NCBI RefSeq assembly: GCF_006538325.1
Contig: NZ_BJKK01000018.1
Location: forward strand, 1 to 64,000
Reading direction: 5' to 3'
Length of the DNA stretch: 64,000 bases
From: Alteromonas sp. KUL42
Lineage (GTDB): Bacteria; Pseudomonadota; Gammaproteobacteria; Enterobacterales; Alteromonadaceae
The notes under the pieces are model-generated. The model was given only the letters and a program-made list of their open reading frames with translations. It was not told where the DNA came from and searched no databases. The translations under genes and the position numbers were made by a program. Shown here piece by piece: positions 56,151 through 64,000 of the stretch. The number at the start of each line of letters is the position of its first letter. Positions within the stretch are counted from its first letter, which is position 1.

Positions 56151-57041
56151 TCACTGCGCAGATAGATCACCAATGTGTTCCCAATTGTGCCAAACTGGGG
56201 TAAGTTTGCTGCTAATTCCTAAGTTTTTACCTAATTCTGTCCAGCGCGATGGAAAATGAAAATCCGATCCTGCTGACGCTAGCAAGTTATGAGTTTGTGC
56301 AATCTCGTTGATAAGTTCCTGCTTGGTTTTATTAATTCCTGGAAAGGCGGTTTCAATGGCGTTTCCACCCGCTTGTTCAAAAGTTGCCACCAAGCGTCTT
56401 AGCCATTTTGCTGTCATATCATAATGCGCAGGATGTGCCAGTACGGCTTGTCCACCCGCCTCTTGGATCCACATTATCGCCGTTTCAATGGCAGGCCACT
56501 GTGCCTTTACTGCTGCACGCTTCCCTTTGCCCAAGTACTTTTTGAATGCCGCTTCCATCGATGGCACACCGTAGTTGTTCACTAACACACGAGCAAAATG
56601 CGCTCGGGTTACTTGCCCTACGCCAGCGAGCGCTTTAGCGCGAGGAAGCACACCCTCAAAACCACACTTCTCAAGTTTTTCAGCAATAAGGTGGGCGCGT
56701 TCTTCCCTCACTGCGGCCTGCTCTGCCAATCGCTTCAAAAATATTGGACAGTGCCTATTGACGTTTAGGCCGACAATATGAATATCAAAGCTGTGCCAAA
56801 GTGTAGAGATTTCCACACCATCAATTATGGTCATCGCGCGCTTTTGCTTTGCTTGAACGCCATGGGCTTCGTCTAACCCAGCGACGGTATCGTGGTCAGT
56901 AATAGCGAGCACATCCACCTGCATTGTGTGTGCTCTTAGGACTAATTCTTCCGGGGTTAAGTGCCCGTCAGAAAATTTTGTATGGCTATGTAGATCTATT
57001 TTCAATGTCTTATGCAAATTTAAGGTTGACAGAAAAGGCAA
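56151..57041 (-). CDS. rnm: PHP-domain 5'-3' exoribonuclease RNase AM
   Basis: PHP-family metal-dependent enzyme (formerly YciV/TrpH) that removes nucleotides from 5' ends of RNA, including rRNA maturation in E. coli. It has 296 residues. PHP motifs: IDLHSHTKFSDG, VLAITDHDTVAG, DGVEIST, HIVGLNV, AVLAHPAHYD, and SAGSDFHFPS. The frame starts with a TTG at 57041, with other TTG codons a few residues later; no in-frame ATG precedes the first motif, so initiation is non-ATG and its exact site is uncertain. It is divergent from trpL, as in enterobacteria. Confidence 0.9.
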   Translation of the reverse strand: MPFLSTLNLHKTLKIDLHSHTKFSDGHLTPEELVLRAHTMQVDVLAITDHDTVAGLDEAHGVQAKQKRAMTIIDGVEISTLWHSFDIHIVGLNVNRHCPIFLKRLAEQAAVREERAHLIAEKLEKCGFEGVLPRAKALAGVGQVTRAHFARVLVNNYGVPSMEAAFKKYLGKGKRAAVKAQWPAIETAIMWIQEAGGQAVLAHPAHYDMTAKWLRRLVATFEQAGGNAIETAFPGINKTKQELINEIAQTHNLLASAGSDFHFPSRWTELGKNLGISSKLTPVWHNWEHIGDLSAQ

Positions 57042-57042
57042 A

Positions 57043-57072
57043 TTGTTTTCTTCTATAGGGACAAAGTATACG
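57043..57072 (+). promoter_or_regulatory. Possible trp operon promoter
   Basis: TTGTTT (57043-57048), 18 bases, then TATACG (57067-57072). The palindrome ATACGTAT (57068-57075) overlaps the -10. A second candidate -35, TTGACA, lies at 57026-57031 but has no well-spaced -10. A recognisable TrpR operator was not found. Confidence 0.3.
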
Positions 57073-57122
57073 TATTAACGACTTCAAATCCTATTGAAGT
57101 TTAGAAAAACAACGAGTAATTC

Positions 57123-57188
57123 ATGCACACAAACAATATTTTTACAGCAATGACAGTTGCAGCGTGGTGGTGGCACTCCCTAGATTAA
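57123..57188 (+). CDS. trpL: trp operon leader peptide
   Basis: 21-codon frame reading MHTNNIFTAMTVAAWWWHSLD, with three consecutive Trp codons (57165-57173). Ribosome stalling here when charged tRNA-Trp is scarce would favour the antiterminator. It is short but is recognised by the Trp triplet, its position 39 bases before the terminator hairpin, and the pairing described for the attenuator. Confidence 0.92.
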   Translation: MHTNNIFTAMTVAAWWWHSLD

Positions 57189-57255
57189 CGGGCGGTGTGC
57201 ACAGTAGTGCGTGAATGAAAACACATAAAGGCCCGTTTATACGGGCCTTTTTTTT
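57189..57255 (+). terminator. trp attenuator
   Basis: The terminator stem is AGGCCCGT (57229-57236), loop TTAT, ACGGGCCT (57241-57248), then eight T (57248-57255). The competing antiterminator pairs ACGGGC at 57188-57193 with GCCCGT at 57231-57236. Segment 1 (GCAC...CCC in the leader coding region) can pair with GGG...GTGC at 57190-57200. All four segments of the classical mechanism are therefore present. Confidence 0.92.
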
Positions 57256-57283
57256 ATCTTTTTGCAAGTGGAGAGTAGCAAAA

Positions 57284-58930
57284 ATGAGTTTAGCGGAACT
57301 GGGGACCTCCCCGGGCAAAGTAGAAACAATAGAGCGAGTTGGGCACTATGTTGATGATCCACTCGCCGCCTTTGCCCACCTGTGTAATAACACACATAAT
57401 GCGCTGCTTCTTGAGTCAGCCGAAATTGACTCGAAGGACGATCTTCAAAGCCTATTAATGGTAGACGCTGCGTTGCGCATGGAGTGCAGAGGTGATCGCG
57501 TAGATATTCAGGCATTAACTGGCAATGGCTCATCTGTTCTAGAACTGTTTAGAACCCACTGCCCTGAAGGACTAAATATCACGGCAGCTAATGAAACCTC
57601 GGTGACCTTGCTTTGTGAGCAAGCCAGTGGCGAACTTGATGAAGACAGCCGTTTAAAGGCTGCAAGCGTGATGGATGCGCTGCGTATTGTGGTTAATAAA
57701 ATCACCCCTATTCGCAATCATCCCCATGCCGTGTTCTTAGGCGGGGTATTTGCCTACGATATGCTGGCCGGCTTTGAAAAGCTTCCCGACGTAGTAGAAG
57801 GTCAAAATGATTGCCCTGATTTTGTTTTCTATCTTGCTGAAACATTGATTACCGTTGACCACCAAACACGCGAGACCCAGCTTATTGGCAGTGTATTTAG
57901 CGGCGACAATGTAGCACAAAACTATTTTGCAGTGGCACAACGCTTGGAGAGCATCCATCAACAACTCCACGACATGCCAAGTACACCAGAGCTAACAACA
58001 CAGAACGCTAATACAAACGCAAATCAAAACGGACAGACACTAAAAAGTATCGACGTCAGTGTGGACGTAGACGATGAGACCTACTGCAATCACGTCATTG
58101 ACTTGAAACAACACATCTTAGCCGGCGATATTTTTCAAGTAGTACCGTCGCGGACATTTTCTCTCCCCTGTCCGTCACCACTGCTTGCCTATGCCAAGTT
58201 AAAAGAATCAAACCCCAGTCCGTATATGTTTTACATGCAAGACGCCGAATTTAGTATCTTTGGCGCTTCTCCAGAATCAGCACTTAAATACGATAGCGAA
58301 AGTAACCAAGTTGAGATTTACCCGATTGCAGGAACGCGCCCTCGTGGTAAACGTGCTGACGGTACTATTGATAGAGATTTGGACAGTCGTATAGAGCTTG
58401 ATTTACGCGAAGACACCAAAGAAAAATCAGAGCATATTATGTTGGTTGATTTAGCGCGCAACGATGTGGCTAAAGTAAGTCGTCCCGGTACTCGCTATGT
58501 GAAAGACTTACTCAAAGTGGATCGCTACTCTCACGTAATGCATTTGGTTTCGCGTGTCGTTGGGCAGCTTCGCGACGATTTAGACGCACTTCATGCCTAT
58601 CAAGCCTGCATGAACATGGGTACACTGGTGGGGGCGCCAAAGGTGAGCGCAGCAACTCTGATTCGCGAAGTAGAGCAGAAGCGCCGAGGTAGCTATGGTG
58701 GCGCTGTAGGTTACTTAAATGGTCAGGGTGATATGGATACATGTATAGTCATTCGCTCAGCATTTGTTAAAAATGGTACTGCACACATACAAGCCGGTGC
58801 AGGCGTAGTTTATGACTCTATACCGCAATCGGAAGCAGACGAAACCCGCGCAAAAGCACAAGCCGTTATTGGCGCAGTTAAAGCCGCACTTACCGAAGAG
58901 TTTTCGTTAAAAGAAGAGGGCAACGCATGA
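57284..58930 (+). CDS. trpE: Anthranilate synthase component I
   Basis: Aminase/lyase subunit converting chorismate to anthranilate with TrpG. The protein has 548 residues. The feedback site LLESAEIDSKDDLQSLL near the N-terminus and the chorismate-binding core (GDIFQVVPSRTFSLP, FSIFGASPESALKY, PIAGTRPRGK, LVDLARNDVAKVSRPGT, YGGAVGYL) are present. The frame is open from 57215 inside the attenuator, but the ATG at 57284 follows GTGGAGAG and starts the conserved region. It overlaps trpG by 4 bases. Confidence 0.96.
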   Translation: MSLAELGTSPGKVETIERVGHYVDDPLAAFAHLCNNTHNALLLESAEIDSKDDLQSLLMVDAALRMECRGDRVDIQALTGNGSSVLELFRTHCPEGLNITAANETSVTLLCEQASGELDEDSRLKAASVMDALRIVVNKITPIRNHPHAVFLGGVFAYDMLAGFEKLPDVVEGQNDCPDFVFYLAETLITVDHQTRETQLIGSVFSGDNVAQNYFAVAQRLESIHQQLHDMPSTPELTTQNANTNANQNGQTLKSIDVSVDVDDETYCNHVIDLKQHILAGDIFQVVPSRTFSLPCPSPLLAYAKLKESNPSPYMFYMQDAEFSIFGASPESALKYDSESNQVEIYPIAGTRPRGKRADGTIDRDLDSRIELDLREDTKEKSEHIMLVDLARNDVAKVSRPGTRYVKDLLKVDRYSHVMHLVSRVVGQLRDDLDALHAYQACMNMGTLVGAPKVSAATLIREVEQKRRGSYGGAVGYLNGQGDMDTCIVIRSAFVKNGTAHIQAGAGVVYDSIPQSEADETRAKAQAVIGAVKAALTEEFSLKEEGNA

Positions 58931-59559
58931 ACCAACAAACTACAACCCTCTTTTTATTAGATAACGTAGACTCATTTACATACAACTTGGTAGATGAGTT
59001 ACGTACACTGGATTTAGACATTAAAGTTTATCGAAACACAGTTTCCGCCCATATGTTATTTGAAAAAATGCAGGAACAAGCGCAAAAAGGCCCCGTATTG
59101 CTAATGTTATCACCGGGACCGGGTGCACCGAGTGAGGCGGGTTGCATGCCAGCTTTACTTGAAAAAGTACGGGGGATTTTCCCTGTTATCGGTATCTGCT
59201 TAGGTCATCAAGCCATTGTGGAGCATTATGGTGGAACCGTTGGGCGAGCCTCTCAGGTCATGCATGGTAAATCATCAGCAATAACGCATTCTGAGAGTGC
59301 GATGTTTGAAGGTTTACCCCAGCCATTTCATGTTGCCCGCTACCATTCCCTTGTCGCCCATGAATTATCAAGCGACCTCGCTGTTTGCGCCTCGACAATA
59401 AACGATGATGGTAGCGAGGCAGTAATGGCGGTATATAACGACAAAGACCGCATGCTTGGCTTTCAATTCCACCCGGAATCTATATTAACCGCCCAAGGCA
59501 GTTTGCTATTAAAGCAAAGTATTGATTATTTAACGTTACAGGGAGCAAACCATGCTTAA
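58927..59559 (+). CDS. trpG: Anthranilate synthase component II (glutamine amidotransferase)
   Basis: Supplies ammonia from glutamine to TrpE. It has 210 residues. Class I amidotransferase motifs: LLDNVDSFTYNLVDELR, MLSPGPGAPSEAG, GICLGHQAIVEHYGG (nucleophile Cys), and GFQFHPESILT (His/Glu). It is a separate gene, not fused to trpD as in E. coli. It overlaps trpE by 4 bases and trpD by 8. Confidence 0.96.
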   Translation: MNQQTTTLFLLDNVDSFTYNLVDELRTLDLDIKVYRNTVSAHMLFEKMQEQAQKGPVLLMLSPGPGAPSEAGCMPALLEKVRGIFPVIGICLGHQAIVEHYGGTVGRASQVMHGKSSAITHSESAMFEGLPQPFHVARYHSLVAHELSSDLAVCASTINDDGSEAVMAVYNDKDRMLGFQFHPESILTAQGSLLLKQSIDYLTLQGANHA

Positions 59560-60583
59560 TGCAGGCCCTTTACTAGAACAACTTATGTTACAAGAATCGC
59601 TATCTCAAACCGAAGCGTATAGCTTGTTTAACAGCATAATGCACGGTGAACAAAGCGAGGTAGTTATTGCTGCTGTGCTTACTGCATTAAAAATTAAAAA
59701 CGAATCCCCCAGTGAAATTGCGGGCGCTGCAAGTGCCATGGTTGCCAATGCCCTGCCGTTCCCTACCCCAAACTACGAGTTTGCCGATATTGTCGGTACC
59801 GGTGGCGATGGCCATAACACCATTAATATATCAAGTGCAGCAGGTGTGGTAGCGGCTGCGTGTGGTGTAAAAGTCGCAAAGCATGGTAATCGCAGTGTGT
59901 CGAGTAAATCAGGCTCCGCTGACTTGTTTCGTCAATTTGGGTTGAATTTGGAAGTCAGCCCACAAGGAGCACGCCAATGCCTCGATGAAGCCAACTTCAC
60001 ATTTTTGTTTGCTCCGGTGTATCACGCAGGTATGCGCTATGCCGCTCCGGTTCGCGCCGCGCTTAAAACAAGAACGCTGTTTAACATATTGGGGCCGCTG
60101 GCTAACCCTGCAAGCCCCACTCATGGCGTTTTTGGCGTATACTCACCAGCGTTATTAGAATCTTATGCCAAAACATTGATGCTGCTTGGCCAACATCGCG
60201 CCATGATTGTTCATGGGGACGGTTTAGACGAACTTGCTCTGCATGGTGAATCAACCATTTTAGATCTAGAGCACGGTGATATCCGTACTCTCACAGTGAC
60301 ATCTAAAGATTTTGGATTACCACACTTTCCATTGTCAGCCATTGAAGGTGGCGAACCTGAAGAAAACAAAAAGTTTGTTGAAGCTGCACTAAACGGTGAA
60401 GGCAAAGAAGCTCACAGAGCAGCTATTGCAATGAACTGTGCTGCACTATTAAAAGTGACTGGGCATGCCAGCACTTTTAAAGAGGGTGCAGAAATGGCAA
60501 TGAATGCGATGGCAGAAGGCTTACCAATGCAAGTGTTAAACAAGGTGGCAAACATCTCGCAAAAGGAAACAACGCATGGCTAA
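59552..60583 (+). CDS. trpD: Anthranilate phosphoribosyltransferase
   Basis: Transfers phosphoribose from PRPP to anthranilate. It has 343 residues. Motifs: DIVGTGGDGHNTINISSAAGVVAA, KHGNRSVSSKSGSADL, FLFAPVYHAGMRYAAPVRAAL, and RTLFNILGPLANPA. It overlaps both neighbours by 8 bases, so translation is probably coupled along the operon. Confidence 0.97.
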   Translation: MLNAGPLLEQLMLQESLSQTEAYSLFNSIMHGEQSEVVIAAVLTALKIKNESPSEIAGAASAMVANALPFPTPNYEFADIVGTGGDGHNTINISSAAGVVAAACGVKVAKHGNRSVSSKSGSADLFRQFGLNLEVSPQGARQCLDEANFTFLFAPVYHAGMRYAAPVRAALKTRTLFNILGPLANPASPTHGVFGVYSPALLESYAKTLMLLGQHRAMIVHGDGLDELALHGESTILDLEHGDIRTLTVTSKDFGLPHFPLSAIEGGEPEENKKFVEAALNGEGKEAHRAAIAMNCAALLKVTGHASTFKEGAEMAMNAMAEGLPMQVLNKVANISQKETTHG

Positions 60584-61973
60584 TGTACTAGAAAAAATTG
60601 TTGCCGATAAGCGTGAAGAAGTCGCTGCAAGAAAAGCAGCTTTCCCCCTCGATTCATTTAAAGAAAATTTATCACCATCGGGTAAAAGTTTATTTGCGGC
60701 GCTCAATGAGCCTAATGCTGGATTTATTTTTGAGTGTAAAAAGGCCTCTCCATCGAAAGGGTTAATTAGAGAGCACTTCGATTTAGATGAAATTCTGGCT
60801 GCATACACACCATACGCCGCAGGCATTTCTGTATTAACCGATGAGAAGTACTTTCAAGGTAAATTTGAGTACTTGGCTTATGTTACAGAGCGAGTAGCGC
60901 AACCCGTATTAAACAAAGACTTCTTTGTTGATATTTATCAAGTTTACTTAGCCCGTCATTACAATGCGGACGCTGTACTACTGATGTTAAGTGTATTGAG
61001 CGATGACGAGTATCGCGAACTTGCCTGTGTTGCGAACGCCTTATCATTAGACATTTTGACAGAGGTTAGCAATGAAGAGGAGATGGCGAGAGCCATTGAC
61101 CTTAAAGCCAACATTATTGGCATTAATAACCGCAACCTACGTGATTTATCCACAGACCTTGCTACAACTGAACGCTTAGTTCCCATGTTAGACGCTGCTA
61201 CACACGAGTTTGTGGTGATCTCTGAGTCGGGAATTTACACACATCAAGATGTATTGCGACTAGCACCAGTTGCGCAAGGCTTTCTAGTGGGTAGCGCACT
61301 TATGGCGCAAGCTGATTTACCTCGCGCGGTTAAAACGTTGATAAACGGTGCAGTTAAAGTTTGTGGGCTTACCAATACTCAACAGGCACAAATGGCATTT
61401 GACGCAGGCGCAAGCTTTGGCGGATTAATTTTCGCAGAAAAATCGCCTCGTTGTGTATCAAAAGACACGGCCTTATCGATTACACAAAATGTCGACGGTG
61501 CTTTTGTCGGCGTGTTTGTTAACCACACTATTGATGAGGTGGCATCGCTAGCACAAGAGTTAGGCCTTTTTGCTGTACAGTTACACGGTGACGAGGATGA
61601 AAACTACATTTCAGCGCTGGCGCAAAAACTTCCTCCACACTGTGAAATATGGGTTGCTGTGTGTGTACAAAAGCAAACCCCTACCGAAGTGGACAGACAC
61701 TTAAGCAACGTAAACGTTAGCCGCGTATTACTCGACTGTAAAGTGGGCGATCAAAAAGGCGGCACGGGAGTGTCTTTTGATTGGGAGCTTATCAAGCCAC
61801 TCAAAAATAAAGATAAGTTAGTACTTGCTGGCGGCATAAACCCAGACAATATAAGCAATGCTATTAAATCAGGCTGTGGCCTGATAGATATAAATTCAGG
61901 CGTGGAAACAGCTCCTGGTATAAAGTCGGCGGAATTGTTGTCGGCTTTATTTGCTGTTTGCCGTCGATACTAA
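60576..61973 (+). CDS. trpCF: Bifunctional indole-3-glycerol-phosphate synthase / phosphoribosylanthranilate isomerase
   Basis: Two successive pathway enzymes in one chain of 465 residues. The N-terminal IGPS domain (residues 1 to about 255) shows [43 protein letters not shown] and [13 protein letters not shown]. The C-terminal PRAI domain shows [36 protein letters not shown] and [10 protein letters not shown]. The fusion is the common gammaproteobacterial arrangement. It overlaps trpD by 8 bases. Confidence 0.97.
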   Translation: MANVLEKIVADKREEVAARKAAFPLDSFKENLSPSGKSLFAALNEPNAGFIFECKKASPSKGLIREHFDLDEILAAYTPYAAGISVLTDEKYFQGKFEYLAYVTERVAQPVLNKDFFVDIYQVYLARHYNADAVLLMLSVLSDDEYRELACVANALSLDILTEVSNEEEMARAIDLKANIIGINNRNLRDLSTDLATTERLVPMLDAATHEFVVISESGIYTHQDVLRLAPVAQGFLVGSALMAQADLPRAVKTLINGAVKVCGLTNTQQAQMAFDAGASFGGLIFAEKSPRCVSKDTALSITQNVDGAFVGVFVNHTIDEVASLAQELGLFAVQLHGDEDENYISALAQKLPPHCEIWVAVCVQKQTPTEVDRHLSNVNVSRVLLDCKVGDQKGGTGVSFDWELIKPLKNKDKLVLAGGINPDNISNAIKSGCGLIDINSGVETAPGIKSAELLSALFAVCRRY

Positions 61974-61995
61974 TGTTAAGAAAACAGGACAACGT

Positions 61996-63177
61996 ATGAA
62001 CCAATTAGAGACAAAATTTGGCGAATTTGGTGGCATGTACGTGCCCGAATTGCTCATTCCCGCGTTAGATCAGCTGGAAAAAGCGTTTTTGGATGCCAAA
62101 GAAGATCCAAGCTTCAATGAAGAATTTCTATCGCTGCTAAAAGATTATGCCGGTCGCCCGACATCAATGACGTTAACGCGCAATCTAGTTAGTAACCCTA
62201 AAGTAAAGCTATACCTTAAGCGCGAAGACCTGCTGCATGGTGGTGCGCACAAGACAAACCAAGTACTCGGACAGGCACTACTTACCAAGCGCATGGGCAA
62301 AACCGAAGTTATTGCTGAAACGGGTGCTGGTCAACACGGTGTAGCGACTGCGCTAGCGTGCGCACTACTTGGATTAAAAGCGCGCATTTATATGGGTGCA
62401 AAAGACGTGGAACGTCAAGCCCCGAATGTTTTCCGTATGAAACTGATGGGCGCAGAAGTTATTCCCGTCAATGCTGGGTCAGGCACATTAAAAGATGCCG
62501 TAAACGAGGCAATGCGCGATTGGTCTGCTAACTATGACAAAGCGCATTATTTATTGGGTACCGCTGCCGGTCCTCACCCTTTCCCTACCATAGTTCGTGA
62601 ATATCACCGCATGATAGGTGAAGAGACACGTGCTCAAATTATGGAAAAAGAAGGCCGACTACCTGATGCCGTCGTGGCCTGTGTTGGCGGAGGTTCAAAT
62701 GCCATTGGAATGTTTGCCGACTTTATTGACGAGCCATCAGTTCGCTTAGTGGGTGTAGAGCCAGCGGGTAAAGGCGTGCACACCAAAGAACACGGCGCCA
62801 CTATAGTTACCGGTACAAAAGGCATTCTACACGGTGCGTATACGTTTATCATGCAAGATAAAGAAGGACAAATTGAGGAGAGTTACTCGGTTTCTGCTGG
62901 ACTCGACTACCCTGCTGTAGGACCTCAACACGCCTATTTGCACGATATTGGTCGCGCAGAATACGTTGCCGTTACCGATGACGAAGCGCTAAATGCCTTC
63001 CAATTACTCGCGAGAAAAGAAGGGATTATTCCTGCGTTAGAATCCTCTCATGCTCTTGCTCACGCACTGAATATGGCGGATGAAGCAGAAGAAGAAACTA
63101 TCATTGTTGTGAATTTGTCTGGGCGCGGTGACAAAGACTTAGCGCATGTAACCAAAATTTTGGGAGATAAGCTGTAA
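61996..63177 (+). CDS. trpB: Tryptophan synthase beta subunit
   Basis: PLP enzyme joining indole and serine. It has 393 residues. The start [18 protein letters not shown] follows AGGA and aligns with the family; the open frame from 61951 overlaps trpCF and is not used. The PLP lysine is in [13 protein letters not shown], with [24 protein letters not shown] and NLSGRGDKD also present. The stop codon overlaps the trpA start (TAATG). Confidence 0.98.
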   Translation: MNQLETKFGEFGGMYVPELLIPALDQLEKAFLDAKEDPSFNEEFLSLLKDYAGRPTSMTLTRNLVSNPKVKLYLKREDLLHGGAHKTNQVLGQALLTKRMGKTEVIAETGAGQHGVATALACALLGLKARIYMGAKDVERQAPNVFRMKLMGAEVIPVNAGSGTLKDAVNEAMRDWSANYDKAHYLLGTAAGPHPFPTIVREYHRMIGEETRAQIMEKEGRLPDAVVACVGGGSNAIGMFADFIDEPSVRLVGVEPAGKGVHTKEHGATIVTGTKGILHGAYTFIMQDKEGQIEESYSVSAGLDYPAVGPQHAYLHDIGRAEYVAVTDDEALNAFQLLARKEGIIPALESSHALAHALNMADEAEEETIIVVNLSGRGDKDLAHVTKILGDKL

Positions 63178-63986
63178 TGGATAGATACGCAAAAATGTTC
63201 TCGCGACTTGACGCAGAAAATCAAGGCGCTTTTGTTCCTTTTGTGATGGTAGGAGACCCTGATTTAGCGCAATCCGAAGCCATCATATGCCAACTTATCG
63301 AAAGCGGTGCAGATGCCCTTGAGCTAGGTATACCTTACTCTGACCCTATCGCTGACGGCCCAACCATCCAAGCGGCCAGTATTCGTGCGCTTGGCAACAA
63401 AGCAACGGTAGCAGACTGCATGGCGGTTATCGCTCGTGTTCGTGCAAAATATCCTGATATTCCGATTGGCTTGCTCTTATACAGCAACCTAGTTATGGCA
63501 AGAGGCATTGAGACGTTTTACGAACAAGCTCAAAATGCTGGTGTAGACTCTATCTTAGTTGCCGATGTGCCTATCCGCGAAGCGGCGCCTTTTCAAAAGG
63601 CGGCAGATGCAACTGGTATTTCCCAAATACTTATTGCACCGCCAAATGCAACAGAAGAAACCATGCAGAAAATAGGTGAATACTCTAAAGGTTACACGTA
63701 TTTACTGGGGCGTGCGGGCGTAACAGGCGCCGAAACCGCTGCAAATATCCCTGCTTCGGAACTTATCGCTCGGTTAAATAAACACAATGCTGCGCCAGCG
63801 TTACTCGGTTTCGGTATATCTACACCAGAGCAAGTAAAGTCGGCAATTGACGCTGGCGCCGCGGGCGCTATCTCAGGCTCGGCAACAGTGAATATTATCG
63901 CAGCTCACCTTGGCGATAGTGAGAAAATGCTAAGCGAGCTTGGCAAATTTGTAGCGTCAATGAAATCTGCCACGACAAAGGGATAA
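63177..63986 (+). CDS. trpA: Tryptophan synthase alpha subunit
   Basis: Cleaves indole-3-glycerol phosphate and channels indole to TrpB. It has 269 residues. Motifs: [33 protein letters not shown] (catalytic Glu and Asp), [16 protein letters not shown], and the [12 protein letters not shown] loop. It starts on the last base of the trpB stop codon. It is complete, ending 14 bases before the window edge. Confidence 0.98.
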   Translation: MDRYAKMFSRLDAENQGAFVPFVMVGDPDLAQSEAIICQLIESGADALELGIPYSDPIADGPTIQAASIRALGNKATVADCMAVIARVRAKYPDIPIGLLLYSNLVMARGIETFYEQAQNAGVDSILVADVPIREAAPFQKAADATGISQILIAPPNATEETMQKIGEYSKGYTYLLGRAGVTGAETAANIPASELIARLNKHNAAPALLGFGISTPEQVKSAIDAGAAGAISGSATVNIIAAHLGDSEKMLSELGKFVASMKSATTKG

Positions 63987-64000
63987 TACGCATGCTATAT

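Noticed and set aside
57215-57283. Longer trpE starting inside the attenuator
   Set aside because: It would place the start codon in the terminator stem region. The ATG at 57284 has GTGGAGAG and matches the family.
63992-64000. ATG after trpA
   Set aside because: Only nine bases remain in the window, so a following gene cannot be supported.

Overview
The window looks like chromosome of a marine gammaproteobacterium of the Alteromonadales, most likely Alteromonas or a close relative. The evidence is moderate G+C, gene blocks shared with enterobacteria and Shewanella (ackA-pta, dapB-carA-carB, grpE/dnaK/dnaJ, nadK-recN-bamE, rluB-scpB-scpA-yciO-rnm next to trpLEGDCFBA), and many chemoreceptor, cyclic-di-GMP and TonB-receptor genes. 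The genus is inferred from memory of protein families; no search was run. I saw no rRNA, tRNA, CRISPR array, phage or insertion sequence.

Layout. 0-9.5 kb: ackA-pta (acetate overflow and uptake), an IbpA-type small heat-shock gene with a sigma-32 promoter and a ROSE-like RNA thermometer, a dihaem peroxidase lipoprotein, a Nudix hydrolase, a NIT-domain chemoreceptor and greA. 9.5-15.1 kb: carB, carA and dapB. The carAB leader has its own promoter and a terminator-like hairpin. 15.3-21.6 kb: cytochrome b561-like protein, PrpE-type acyl-CoA synthetase, a PAS/GGDEF/EAL protein and cytochrome c'. 21.8-25.9 kb: dnaJ, dnaK and grpE, the last two each with a sigma-32-type promoter. 26-34.8 kb: a Sel1-repeat protein, a periplasmic-propeller diguanylate cyclase, and a CrbS/CrbR-like pair (SLC5-type hybrid kinase and LuxR-type regulator).

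35-42.3 kb is the most distinctive accessory region. A TonB-dependent receptor gene, broken by one extra base in an A6 run, diverges from a tight four-gene operon: GntP-type permease, secreted MetX-like alpha/beta hydrolase, secreted polyhydroxybutyrate depolymerase, and 3-hydroxybutyrate dehydrogenase. Together they read as a locus for using external poly- or oligo-3-hydroxybutyrate: receptor at the outer membrane, depolymerase and possibly the second hydrolase outside the cytoplasm, permease for the monomer, dehydrogenase to acetoacetate.

42.3-64 kb: an Aer-like PAS protein encoded separately from a membrane chemoreceptor with a CZB domain (a split Aer), nadK, SOS-regulated recN with two LexA boxes, bamE, tpm, a DUF445 protein, a six-repeat beta-solenoid-like lipoprotein, an acetyltransferase, a periplasmic binding-like protein, then rluB-scpB-scpA-yciO-rnm on the minus strand. 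The window ends in a complete trp operon with a classical attenuator (leader peptide with three consecutive Trp codons).

Non-coding structure not explained by genes includes an inverted-repeat element family (three copies, at about 5.8, 26.1 and 27.1 kb), a four-unit 13-bp tandem repeat at 56.0 kb, short direct repeats at 49.9-50.1 kb, and dyads upstream of the PHB operon and the repeat lipoprotein.
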